Shown here: positions 35,514 to 46,832 of the stretch, in pieces
Layout of the letters: each line of letters opens with the position of its first letter
Numbering within the stretch: the stretch's first letter is position 1
NCBI GenBank assembly: GCA_000349905.1
Contig: KB722741.1
Span: 327,587 to 391,586, forward strand
Reading direction: 5' to 3'
From: Volvariella volvacea V23
Lineage: Eukaryota; Basidiomycota; Agaricomycetes; Agaricales; Pluteaceae
Length of the DNA: 64,000 bases
Made by a program: the position numbers and the translations under genes
The notes under the pieces: model-generated
Told to the model about the DNA's origin: nothing
What the model saw: the letters and a program-made list of their open reading frames with translations, nothing else
Database searches by the model: none

Positions 35514-36525
35514 ATGTCAACCACTTCAGTCCCTTCAGTTGAAGGAGAGCTCGAGTACCACGTGCCAACAGCAGGAAAAGCCTGCAAACTCTGGTACAAG
35601 GTCGTTGGCGACCTCTCCTCCGGCCGTCGTCCCCTCCTCACACTACACGGTGGACCGGGTTGTTGCCATACTTATCTCCTTCCATTAACCTTCCTCGCTA
35701 CTCGTTACAACACTCCCGTTATATTCTTCGACCAGATCGGTAGCGGCAAGTCAACGCATTTTCCGGAGAAGAACGGCGATGAAGGATTTTGGACGGAAGA
35801 GTTCTTTTTGGAACAGATTGATAGGCTGTTGAAACATTTGGGAATCGAACAGGACTTTGATTTGTTTGGGCATTCGTGGGGCGGGATGTTGGGCGCTCGA
35901 TATGCAGTCCGACTCGCTTCTTCTGCCGAGGGCGCGTTCAAACCCGGGCTTAGGCGGTTGATCTTATCTTCGCCGCCTGCGGATATGCATCTCTGGGTGG
36001 AGGCTCAGAATAGGCTGAGGGAAAAGTTACCAGAAGATGTGCAGAGTGTGTTGAAGAAGCACGAGGATGAGGGGACCACGAGTTCGAAGGAATATATGGA
36101 TGCCGTTGGCGTTTTTTATGAGAGGCACCTTTGCCTTTTGAAGCCGATGCCGCAGGAGGTCGCTATCTCCCTTGGGAGGATTGAGGAGGACCCCACCGTT
36201 TACCATACTATGTACGTATCATTGGCTCGATCCTAACGGGCAAGACATAGTAACTGATCTTGGATACCATAGGCTGGGACCCTCGGAATTCTTCATCACT
36301 GGTTCGTTAAAGGATTGGTCCATAATTGATGAGGCGCACAAGATTAGCGTCCCGACATTGTTATTGAACGGGCGACACGACGAGGCACAAGATTCGACTG
36401 TTGCCCCTTTCTTCTGGAAGATACCGAATGTCAAGTGGTTTACATTCGCAAATTCAGCTCATATGAGCCACTTCGAAGAGCCGGAATTGTTTGAGGAGAT
36501 CGTAAAGGGGTTTTTATTAGCTTAA
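35514..36525 (+). CDS. Proline iminopeptidase-type alpha/beta hydrolase
   Basis: Two exons (35514-36211 and 36273-36525, donor GTACGT) give 316 residues. The oxyanion motif is HGGPG (residues 45-49), followed by FFDQIGSGKS (residues 71-80) and the nucleophile elbow GHSWGG with Ser121. Near the C-terminus, NGRHDEAQD and SAHMSHFEEPE supply the likely Asp and His of the triad. Enzymes of this family remove N-terminal proline or hydrolyse related amides in the cytosol. The splice gives YHTMLGPSEFF, the family pattern. An in-frame ATG at 35373 would add 47 mostly basic residues; TATA spacing argues for 35514. The gene starts 213 bases after the ELP1 stop on the same strand. Confidence 0.87.
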
Positions 36526-36680
36526 CTCCTGTGACTCTGTACTACCTAAACCATTACCCCTGATTCACCTCGTTGATCAAAGGTCTGAGACGAGGGTACC
36601 TGTAGTTTCTTTCTGAGGGTCCAACTCGCCTTCCACTGCCAACCACCACCATGGAGCCTAATGCAGCTTCCCTCACTTAG

Positions 36681-37714
36681 ATCTCAGTAGGCCTCGTTCT
36701 GAAAATATCTGGATTCCTTGATTTTGCCTCGTTATTAACACTTCTTCCACTCTCTCATGACTTGAATGCTGTAGTTTCTCCATCGGCTCCTCATAACGTC
36801 ACCTTTCCCATCCCCGATTCGAAGACTAAGCTGGATCTCTCACCTCATCCAAAATGGAGTGAGTATCGTGGGGCGCGGATCAAGAGGAATTATTGGAGTT
36901 CGTTCAGGAGATTCAAGAGCGAGTGGCAGTGGCAGTTTTTATGGCGACTGGAGGAAAGCTGGATAGCTTCGATATTAAGCCGTGGAGAGATAAGGCGTTC
37001 CCCTTGCCAAGATGGTTAACAGAGTGCACAGGACTCAGACATTTGGCAGTCACGTCAAACAGACATTGGCGAAGGAGAGACCCAAGGACAGATGACAGGC
37101 AGCAGCAAGCTGCATCCAGCTACAGGGAGGGAGTACAAGCACTCATTCAGAACAATCCTGGCTTGGAATTTTTGCATCTCAGAGACAACAGAAAAGTCGT
37201 CCAGGATGCAACACGCTTTATTGATGGTGAAGATTTAACTACGAATCCGCCATTAGCACTGTGTACCCTGATTATGCGAGGGGTTACATTCCGGCAAGTC
37301 ATAGACCCCACTGTTACAGTCTTCCCTTTCATTAGTCTTCAGCACTTCGAAGTTTACACTACTTACTCCGAGGCCCCGCTCGACGAGCTCTGGTTTTCTT
37401 TACAAGCCGCGGGAACAGCGCTGAAGAAACTTATGACATATCAAGTCTTGTGGCTGAAGAGCGCAAGTGATGTGCCGTAGAGGTTGATCCTATTCAGTGG
37501 CATTTATGTCGCCAGGAAGGACAAGAAATCTAATGATGGCGGTTGACAGTATACATTGACGAAGGTCGAAACACCACAAAGGATCGTCATTGCACCTGAT
37601 TCTTTCGTGGAGTATTTGTATAGGTTATTCGGCTTTCTCGCGCCCGATTTCTGTATTTGTCCCTATGGCGAAGTTTTTATCGAACTCATTGGAGCTACCG
37701 CGCACCAAGATTGA
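36681..37714 (+). pseudogene. F-box/LRR pseudogene, paralog of the one at 19985-20644
   Basis: A degraded reading starts after a TAG with ISVGLVLKISGFLDFASLL, an F-box core like LQIAEFLDFTSLL in the paralog. It runs to about 36870 (PHPKWSEYRGA), then continues in another frame with DQEELLEFVQEIQERVAVAV. The second part, ATGGKLDSFDIKPWRDKAF and LTECTGLRHLAV, matches ATAGKLDRLILRPC and LTEFNSLKHLSI of the paralog. It goes on with LRR-like strands to a TAG at 37478-37480. Beyond that the same frame still reads as coding (RLILFSGIYVARKDKK, then after a TGA, TKVETPQRIVIAPDSFVEYL) up to 37714. About 60 residues present in the paralog are missing between the F-box and the EIQE block. One frameshift, a deletion and at least two internal stops make function unlikely. 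Confidence 0.75.
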
Positions 37715-37887
37715 CTGGAATACAAGCACTGCATGGGTTTGAGATGCACTGAAGAAGTGTAGAAATGGAGGGTAACGGGTCTTGTAGAGCTAGTAAACAG
37801 TATGAGTGCTTGTAAAGCAGACGTTCCTATTGTAGCACAGTGCAAAAGCAAGCAGTCCTGATAAATATTTATTCCATCAGTGACAAG

Positions 37888-37959
37888 GCCGCGTTGGCGT
37901 AGTGGTAGCGCGTCGCACTTGTAATGCGAAGGTCACTAGTTCAATCCTGGTACGTGGCA
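37888..37959 (+). tRNA. tRNA-Thr (anticodon UGU)
   Basis: A complete cloverleaf of 72 nt folds without an intron. The acceptor stem GCCGCGT pairs with ACGTGGC (one G-U). The D arm is GCG...CGC around TAGTGGTAG. The anticodon stem TCGCA/TGCGA is perfect, with loop CTTGTAA giving anticodon TGT. The T arm ACTAG/CTGGT encloses TTCAATC. The discriminator base is A. TGT reads ACA threonine codons. A T6 run follows four bases downstream. Confidence 0.95.
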
Positions 37960-37962
37960 TCA

Positions 37963-37968
37963 TTTTTT
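37963..37968 (+). terminator. RNA polymerase III terminator
   Basis: Six T residues lie four bases after the tRNA-Thr discriminator base, the usual Pol III stop signal. Confidence 0.85.
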
Positions 37969-38157
37969 CTACGCGCTGTAGACGAAGCCTCCAACGTTAT
38001 CCTACAACAGTCTCGGCTAGTGAGAGCAAAAGGGAAACAAGAATCACGTATTACAAGTACATACAAGCAGCAGTATGTAATACATCTAGCCTATTGTTGC
38101 TTCACAAACTCAATACATGGAACACTACCGCCTTGGGTATCTATCATTCGTAGAATA

Positions 38158-41100
38158 TTAAGCGCCCTGCGTTGTATGGTAACTCGATTTCGAAGTTCTC
38201 TTGCTCTTCTTGGGCGCATAAGGTCGATCAGCAGTCGTCGGCGTCGATGGTTCATCGTTATTTTTGCCTTTGTGACCGTTCTCGGGTGACATTTCACTGT
38301 TCCCATAGAAAGCTGGATCACGGTAGGTCGTTGGGTCATAGCGACCGTATGAACCTTGTGAGCGGAGTGAAGAAGCTGATGGCATGCGTTCGAGTTTGGG
38401 GCTTGATCCCGGGGCTAATATGGGTCCCGGCGCCGCTGCTGCTCCTGGGGCAGCCATAGCGCTTGGCGCGGCACTTCGAGGGAAGGTATTGGAGTTCATC
38501 GTAGACGCTACTGATGGATGAACGGGGTATGCACTTGTTGGAGAATGGGAATACGAATGTGAGTGAGAATGTTTGGATTTAGGTTTAGGTTTTGGAGATA
38601 ACGGTCGCGTTGAAGATGTGCTAGGAGCCGAAGCGTAGATTGACGAGGGCCCGTTTCCTACTCCCTCAGGCATTACGGCGTAGCTCTTGGGTTGCTGGTG
38701 CTTCGGACTCTGAGCTTGACTCTGAACGGGGCTTTGCTGATAGTATTGGTAATGTGGCTGTGGCTGTGGTTGCTGAGGTTGATGGCGGGATGAAGTGGGT
38801 GTTGATGGAGGTCTGTCAGAGTGATGTCGCTGGATGGGTGGAGGATGGACTGTCGCGCCACCGGATCTGGGGTATGCTGCACCATCTGATGAAGAGACTC
38901 GTACATGGTGCACACCCGGAGGTATAACTGGTCTTGGGGCAGGGGAAGGAGCCGGCGAGGTTTTTGACTTCCGATGCTTGGTTGTACTGCCGCTATCCGA
39001 GGTTACGACCCCAGGATAGTATACAGGCACCGATGGGCCAGCTATACTAGTGGGCGAGGTAATCACCTGGGTGGACTGACGTTTAGACCGAGTCTTGGTA
39101 GGTGATACTGGTGTTGGTGCTTGGGTTGGCGTTGGTGGGAGTGATTGGTACTGTTTATGATGGAGGGGTTCGAATGAGAGGTAAAATTAAGCAAAATAGA
39201 TGGAAGAGATGGTGACGAGGAACCCACTTCAGATTTTGCACCCCAGGACTGGAGGCCTGACGAACCCTGTGACTAGATAACGCAATGACAAGGCAAGAGT
39301 ATTAAAGAACGAATGGCGGTAGGAAAAGGGATGACAGCTTACTGGAGACTCAATAGTGATCATGGGAGGGGGACTATCTTTTGCTGCTGGAGTAGTCGAG
39401 CGACTAACCCTCTTCGATTCGCGTGGAGTCTTAACAGCAGAAGAACGCGAAATAGAAAGGGGTGCTACGGGAGTTGAAGGAGTGTGGTAGGTCCTAGATG
39501 GCACCGATGGTTCTGGTACGACCGATATAGCAGGTCGCGTAGGCCTTGGCGGCCTTTCTCTGGAGAGACTAGCCTATAACCAACAAGCGCAACATCGTCA
39601 GAAGAAAGCTGGGTCGAGCAGAATAGAAACGAAAACAGGAATAGCTACTCACGTCGGGTATTTGAGGTAAATTTGTCCCAGACTGAGTCCGTACAGAAGA
39701 GCTATACAACTCCCCCTTAGGCGGGACAGGTGGGCTCCACCCACCCACATTTCCACTCCCACTCCCATGAGCACTTACACTCCCCTCCTTTTCCTTCTCT
39801 TTCTCCTTGTCCTTGTCCCTCCCGAAACTAAACATCGACCCAGATCTTCTTCTCCCCTTCCCTCCACTACTACTCCCATCTCCCTTGAGCTCCTCCCCAA
39901 GACTCGACTCGATCTGTCTCTTCATCTCTTCCTCAATCATAGCGATCCTAACATCCCTATTCTTCTCCTTCAACACGTTCTTCCAAAAACTGCTCGACCC
40001 CATCCCTCCTTGATTGCCCCCATTGACATATCGGTGCATATACGCTTGTCCAACGCTGTTCCTCACATCATCAGCAGCTGAACTCCTTGGAGCGCTGACA
40101 ACCTCAAACTCCGATAACCGTGTTGACACAGTTGACTTGGGAGGTGCTTGTGATGGAACAAGAGACTGCGCACGGGAGTGTGTCGATTTTTGGGACTGTG
40201 CACCATCCCTGTCACCTCCGACACCGACGCCAGGGCCAACACCATGGCCCATGCCAATACCGGCCTTACGACCTGCTACAGCAGACGAATCGACCGAGAC
40301 GTGTCTTTGACGTTTAGGCAACGAAATCGTAAGCTTCCGTGTCCGAGACGGAAGCGGAAGAGGGACGCGCTGATACCACGGCTTCGCCGTCGACGTCGTG
40401 CTTGCGCTAACATTAGGATCCGGGTGAGGGCTATTATTGGCTTGTGATTGTGACTGGGAGTGGAACAAGGACCGGTTGGTGAAGGGTAACGAGATTGACA
40501 GCGACCTAGATCTGGAATGCGATTTCGGTTTAGCGTTTGGGTCCTGGTGTGGTGCCAGCGGTGGTTGTGGGTGTGGTTGGAGAGGGAACTGTATCCCCTG
40601 GGGATGCATTTCTGTGGGCGATGCATGCACCACATCTGCATTTCCAACGCCAGTACCACCACCAATGCCGGCGCTTCCTCCCCCGCCGTCCATCTGGTGT
40701 CCAGATCCCATCATACTCGGGTCACGATAAGCTCGATTGCTATTACGAACGTCGTGACCACGATCGCCATTTTCACGTAATCCCTCGGGGGCTGTATTAC
40801 TATAACTCCCCATCCTGTACCATGAAGGATCCATTCTCTGTTTGCCTCTCGCCTTCTCTGACATTCCTCCTACCGGAGACTGTTGATGAGACGGATACGA
40901 CGAATTCTGCTGCTGGTATTGATCTTGAGAAGGATGTCGCTGGTGTGGTGGAACGAAGGGTGACGTAGCAGGAGAGCCAGGACTTCGCATCGCTGACATT
41001 GGTTTCGGTGCTGATATTTGGATAGGAGGTGGAGCTTGGCCATGTCCATGTGAAGAAGAAGGGGGCGACTGATGTGGCCTCGTCGATTCGCTTATTCGGC

Positions 41101-42642
41101 GAATCCGCTCTTTCAGCTTTTGCGGCTTCTTTTGGGACTTGGTGCTGAATTGCCTCTCGATCTGTTCTGCTGTTGGGATATCGATTGGGTATGATTCTAT
41201 TCCTGGAGAGGGGGGTGCAACTATATTCCCATTTGGGAATAGACCTGTGACCATGTTCGGATTTTCGTCTTTGTGCTCAGGGGGAAACAGTGCGGGTGGA
41301 GGAAAGTCCGGTTGTGGATGGACTGGATCAAGAGGGGGAAATATGTGAGGCTCAGGAAAGGTGGGAGGTGCTGATGGAGGAGGTGTGGGAGGTGCTAGCT
41401 GAGTTGATGTCGATGTTATGGGCGGTATTGGGAAGTAGCTTGGTTCAGGTATTGGCATTGACATAATAGCAGGCTCAGGCCCAGGACCATAGTCAGGTTC
41501 AGCATGCTGCGGTTCCGTTGCATCCTGTTGGGGACGGTGATCCTGAGAAGACCGGCTAGGCGCCTGCTCGTCCAACCCATGACCATAGGCTAACCCTCCA
41601 TCACCGCTCTCGTCAAACCTTGGCTTCGTCATTCCGTTATAGTTATCTTCGAATCGGGGGTTCATCAACGCCGCCATTTCTTCGGGACTAACCAACCGAT
41701 AATCCACCACCGGCAGCCCATCGCTCGTCTTCTCAATCCTCAGTTCATGCAGATGCGCGCCACCGTGATGCCCATGCTTCAACCCAGCCAGAAAACCATC
41801 CCTTCTCCCCTCCTCCCTAGCTTTATCCATAATCCTCAACTGGCTAATCTTTCTCGTTTTGTCCTTGGCCCTCATAGCCAAGAACTCGGCTTCCTCTCTC
41901 TTCTTCTCAACTAGCCTCAACTTTTCCCTCGTCCTCCCAATCTCTTCCCTCGCCTCATCCAATTGTGACTTGTACACCCTCAACTCTTGCGTTGTCTTCC
42001 TAACCTCCTGTTGAGCATTCAACCGGCTCTCGTTCAAGAGTTTGAACCTCTGTATGGCATCACGGTTCGCTCGCTCCGCATCCTCAGCCCTCTTGGATTC
42101 CGCCTCGAGGTTCTGATACGCCAAGCGGATTATCCGACGCATCCTTTCTGCATCGTGTTCTTGGTCGATCAACATGTGGAGTAGCTCACGAGGGGGGACA
42201 TTGGAGAGGGCTTTCGCCCGTTCGGAGCGTGATAGTTCTTTGTTGTGCCGGCGGCTGCTGCGTTTATGCGATTTATGTTGTTGGGGCTTCGAGTCGTCTT
42301 GCGGGCTTTGTGATTGTGGGCTCTGAGCTGCATCCTGGGCTGCATCCCGGCCAAGGGGGTCATCGAATCCAGTCGTCTCGGTGGAGAGGGATAAAAGCTC
42401 TGTTCGTGGGGATGTACTTGGTTCGTCTCTAAGTAGAGCCATATTATCAAACTGGGAACTATGTTTGAGACCTGTCAATATGCTAAACTACGGAGGAGAC
42501 GACCGGAGGATGCAACTCACTTATCCGGTCTTGCTGTACCATTAATCGTTGACTGCCTCTGAATGGGCTGTGATAACGGCGATTGAGCATTCACAGCAAA
42601 TATCTTGGGCCCACTCGGGTTCGTGCTCGGATTCGGAGGCAT
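38158..42642 (-). CDS. Large coiled-coil and low-complexity protein, unknown function
   Basis: Five exons (42642-42521, 42458-39653, 39573-39343, 39272-39228, 39150-38158) give 1398 residues. After a short disordered N-terminus (MPPNPSTNPSGPKIFAVNAQ) there is a Lys/Arg-rich patch (HKSHKRSSRRHNKELSRSER). A coiled coil of roughly 130 residues follows: ELLHMLIDQEHDAERMRRII, ESKRAEDAERANRDAI, EARE/EIGRTREKLRLVEKK, ending ISQLRIMDKAREEGRRDGFL. The remaining thousand residues are Pro/Ser/Gln/Gly-rich with little order, apart from a charged segment (NVLKEKNRDVRIAMIEEEMK) that may be another helix. I recognise no catalytic domain. It could be a cytoskeletal or polarity scaffold, but that is a guess. 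The acceptor of exon 2 was chosen at 42459 because the earlier CAG meets a stop. Exons 3-5 rest on phase and composition alone. Confidence 0.75.
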
Positions 42643-43272
42643 ATCTTATCGAGAATCTATACAATACACTTGAAAGTCGTAAACTTATGGTCCGATGACG
42701 ACGTCGAATGGGGGGTCGTGGCTATGGGTGGAGCTGCTTTGACGTTTAACGGTTTGGGTATGAACGAGATTTGGGTCAAGGGTTAAGATCGTCGCTTGTC
42801 GTAAATGCGTGAGGGTCCAAGCCTAGCTGGGCCTCCCTACTGGGTATAGATCTGGAAGGAGGGATCCTAAGGAAGGTTAAAAGGTTCGTGATTCGTGACC
42901 CTGGCCCCGACTTCTGGGCACGTCTAGGTGTGCGGGCAGGTTAGCGGTATCGCGGACTGGCACGGACAGGTACAAGAGGAGGTGGGGTTTGACGGGCGGA
43001 ATGCTGGTCGTTGAACAACTCGAACTTTTTGCTGGATTCGGTGGGCGCGATTATCTGCACGTGACCAATCAACGGTCGGACCGCTGGCCTAGGAAATCCG
43101 GAGGGTGCAACAAGTGGATGGACAGTAGCGGCGGCTCTGGACTACATTATGTATATTGTACACAAAGAAATTAAACACTAGCCTACGCTACAACAATGGT
43201 ATCAATGTCAATGAGATGAACGAACACAGGCGAGAACACCTGTGAAAAAGAGAAAAAATCAACGTGCGAGTA
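42643..43272. other. Intergenic
   Basis: Promoter side of the coiled-coil gene and 3' side of the next minus-strand gene. No gene or repeat seen. Confidence 0.5.
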
Positions 43273-44498
43273 TCAGCCGAGAACCGTCCCATCCGCAACC
43301 TCAACACAATCTATGGGTACGTCCAGCTCCCTCGTCAGTCCCCTAGGCCGTGACGACTGAGGAGGTAGAGGCAAGGGTATAAGGGGTATCGAGTCCATAG
43401 GTCGTCGCTTTCCTCCACCTGCACCGACGACCATAGGACATTTTGCAGCCTCCTCTCCATACTGCATTTGTGCGACGCTCCGTCGATCCCACTGACACTC
43501 GCGGCTACGAATGGGGCCAGAGCCAAGAGGTAATCCATCTTCGTCTTCTTCCTCTCCCACCGGCACATCCATATCCAACATCAACACCCGCGGACAATCC
43601 TCGTCTTCGTCGTTACCGCAAGAAACCACGGTGACGGTGACGTCCGTGCCCGGTGCGTCAAAGCCGTCCATACCTCGCATCCTGCTCCTACCTGCGCTCA
43701 GCCCAACATCGGCATCGACGCTGACACCCATCTCCAGAGGAGTCTGAGGCGAGCTGTCTCTGTCTCCCGGAGTCAAGCTTTCGTCAGAATACGAGAACGC
43801 ATACTGCGACAATCCCGACTGTGGCGTCAACGGCGAATGCGCCTGCGAGTAGGTACGTGAATAGTAGTTCCTCGCCCACATAGACCTGGATAGGGACATG
43901 GAGCTTGAGGTGGGGAATGGGGATAGAGAAGGACTAGGTGTCCAGCATGCTGATGGCGATGGCGATGGAATGACAAGGTTCAGACTTCTCCCTCCTGCAC
44001 CGCCTCCCCTTCTGGCCGAAAGCGATGACGAGGGCACCGCCAATGAGGCAGACGCAGAGGAAGGCGACACCGAGACGGACACCGGTGTAGTTGAAGACGT
44101 TGCCGATGATCGCGCACGGTGGTAGGGATTCGAAGGCGGAATCAGGAGGTATTGGCCTTCGCTGTCTTCTTCGATTATGATATCACTATCGCCGACAGCA
44201 CCGTCCTCTGCGGGATTGCCACTGATCTTGCTGTCATTGGCTGCGTCCTGCTCAGTGACAGGTTTTGAGCTTGGGGCTTGGCTTGTCGCGGATCTGCTCC
44301 CAGATGCCGCATTATTGCATTCCTGAGTTTGACGTCAGGCCGTGAAGGTCTTGGTTATGGAGTGAGGCGCAAAAAGCGTCTGCTCACCTGAATAGGCTCT
44401 TCCAGCTCCCGCTCCTTGTAGTGCTGTTGTTCCTTCCAACTCCACCGTTGAGGAACTTGCAATTGTGGCACTGCGGAACGGCTGTCCACCTCCATCAT
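43273..44498 (-). CDS. Ser/Pro-rich protein of unknown function
   Basis: Two exons (44498-44388 and 44322-43273) give 386 residues. The intron (GTGAGC...CTCAG) joins KEQQHYKERELEEPIQ to ECNNAASGSRSATSQAP in phase. Later parts include an acidic stretch (GDSDIIIEEDSEGQYLLIPP), a long Ser/Pro-rich middle with SPSPSACWTPSPSLSPFP, a second acidic patch (VGEEEDEDGLPLG), and a C-terminus ending in ADGTVLG. No signal peptide, membrane segment or known domain is evident. The start is the first of two adjacent ATG codons; a stop lies upstream in this frame. A competing frame covers part of exon 1 but cannot be spliced to exon 2 without a stop. Confidence 0.6.
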
Positions 44499-45843
44499 TA
44501 ATCGAGTAGTTTGTCGGGTATGGGTATTTTTGCACAAGAGTCACAGACGAGGGCAGTTCGTCTGCTCGCAACCTTGGACAAAATGAACGAATAAAAGAGC
44601 AGAGGGCAAACCCCAAAGTCTCAAGACAGGTAACCAACCAACCCCGATTTTCTCCCTATTGATATATATACAGCACTCCCGTGCGCCCGCCGTGTGTCCC
44701 GGATTAAATATTTATATATCAAGGCCAATGAGGATAGTTGGAGAAATTCCACGTGCTGATGGTGAGTAGCGATCTCAGGCCAAGGCTTGGGCGCGAACAA
44801 GGCTCGAGAAAGAAGGGACGAATGATGTCGTTGTTGCCAGCTAGAACGCTGGAGGGTCTCGTTGAGGAAGCAGGAACTTGGGCGGAAGTGAAGGGCGGGA
44901 TGCCAACTCACCAAAAGGCACTTGAATAGCCCAGGACTTATAATTACACAGCCGCCCGTCCAGGTCTGGCTGTGACCTACTTGTACCCAGGCTAACTCGG
45001 ATTTTACATACGTTCCTTTTGGGCGTGTCAAATACAACGTGATCATGACGGATTCCAACGAACCTTGCCAATCGGGTGCACAATCTCCACCGCGCGCTTG
45101 CCCACGTCCTGTCCTACACTACAGCCAAGGCAGACCAGACTATAACATATACCGCAGGTCCTTTTATTAGTTTTTGGACGGGTATTGTGTGCGGTTGCAC
45201 TGGCGCCGCTGGAATCTGGACGTGAACCGCGCCGTGACCGTGGGGTTTCGGTTAGATGCGCTCCACAGGTTGATATGGTGACCGATATTCGTCCCTGGAG
45301 CAAAATTAATTAATTCAATTTTTGGATGCCGTTACGATCAGTTAACCGAAGGGATCATGACGAAATCTGTTCCGAGTCTCGGTTGCTTCAAGTCCAGAGC
45401 AGGGCTTTGGTGTGCTCACATACATACGACGCACAAGCAAGTCGTAGGGTGGAGACGGCAGGGTAGCTTTTACAATAGTAGCTGCGCAGCGGTGCTTTCA
45501 TGATTGTCAAACAAGGGGTGGAGAAAGTAGCGATGTCGCAACAGATCTGGAAACGCGCCTTCTTTTGATACATATCATTCCGATTTCAAATCTAGCAACA
45601 GAACATCCTGCACTCGATTTAGCTATATGCAGCAGATTCATACCATCTCAACAAACTCCACCGCACAAAGAACTCCAGGCTTCTGTCCGCGCGAAGCTCA
45701 TTGTTACTCCAATGGATGACCCGTCGGTGCTGTCCTCATACCAACGCGTCGGTTCTGAACGGTGTTGAGCATCGCATTCCAGCAACGCGCATACGTCACA
45801 CACCCACGATGCACAAGATCCCCATTGCGCCTACGATCTCACC
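44499..45843. other. Intergenic with TATA-like elements
   Basis: About 1.3 kb with no supported gene. A TATATATA string at 44662-44670 (read on the minus strand) lies about 165 bases upstream of the ATG at 44498. A second AT-rich cluster lies at 44705-44720. Frames at 44621-45303 show no domain. Confidence 0.45.
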
Positions 45844-46501
45844 TCAAATTTTGCCCAAAACCAACCTATCCCTCCCTTCCGCCATCCTTACAACCTCCTC
45901 CACATCCTTCCAAACTCTATCGTCAAACTCCATCCACCTCTTCGTTCTCTCAATTTTGTTCTGCTCCTTCCTCGATAAGGGCTGTGGCTTGTATTGACTC
46001 GAATCGGGAGGCAGGTGTGGGTTCCACTGCCTTCGCACTTGTCTTTGACGCATCTTGGCATCGGCGTTGGTGTAAAATTTCAGGAGGTGGAGGTTACGCG
46101 TGAGTTTGTGTGGGAGTCCGCGGGACTGGGAGGAGGTGTACAAAAGAGAAAGCGTGTTGTCCACTGTGCAACCATGTATCAGTAAACTAGCCTGCAATTG
46201 TGACACATGTTTGCACACTTCGTTTATTCCATTCAGTCAACCACTTTTCACACTTTTCGCGCTCGCGTTCGCGTTCTACGCGCGTAGTGCTAGGACCCTC
46301 GTTCTGGTTCTCACTCCCACTCAACGCGACCAACCTCGAATAAACTCCCGCTGCTTCATCGAACTTTCCTCTCCAAAGCGTGCGTAGATTATTCCTCGCG
46401 CTCCTGTGATGCAAAACTGCAGCTGAAATCGTTCGGAGATGCAGTCGATACAGGCTTCTAAACGACTGTGGAAGTTGGGTTGCTAGCGATTGAGGAGTCA
46501 T
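45844..46501 (-). CDS. LYR-motif (Complex1_LYR-like) protein
   Basis: Two exons (46501-46219 and 46163-45844) give 200 residues. The N-terminus has the LYR motif inside QSFRSLYRLHLRTISAAV, followed by RSARNNLRTLWRGKF. LYR proteins usually work in mitochondria as small helical assembly factors that bind acyl-carrier protein. The C-terminal half has LTRNLHLLKFYTNADAK and RQWNPHLPPDSSQY, then a charged helix (RKEQNKIERTKRWMEFDDRV). The exact partner complex cannot be told. The intron (55 nt, GTGTGC...CACAG) joins WNKR to MDNTLSLLY. The gene is head-to-head with the RS-domain gene, 331 bases between start codons. Confidence 0.72.
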
Positions 46502-46832
46502 GTCGTCGCGTATTTTGTGCTTGTCAAAGAGGCTTCACCTATAAATTACGAGTGAATTTGAAGTGAAAAAGACGGTATACGGGAGAGATAAATTAGTCAA
46601 GGGAGAGCAAACAGGTCCAACATTGGCGGACTGTGCCTCCGGGGGTATTACATAAGCATATACCCAAATCCGGCGAAAGTGATCGACAGCTGGGCGCACA
46701 CCCCACAAGCGCGCTTGGCGTGTCATTGGTTCATTCCAACTTGCTTCATACACATCCAGCCTCGCTGTGGCTGCTACCTCACCTTGGCTCACTGCTAGTG
46801 CTTTGACTATTGAAGCAAGATCTCCAGGAACA

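Noticed and set aside
44335..44637. A 100-codon frame as exon 1 of the unknown gene at 43273-44498
   Set aside because: Its phase at the GTGAGC donor leads to a stop immediately after the acceptor; the frame from 44498 splices cleanly.
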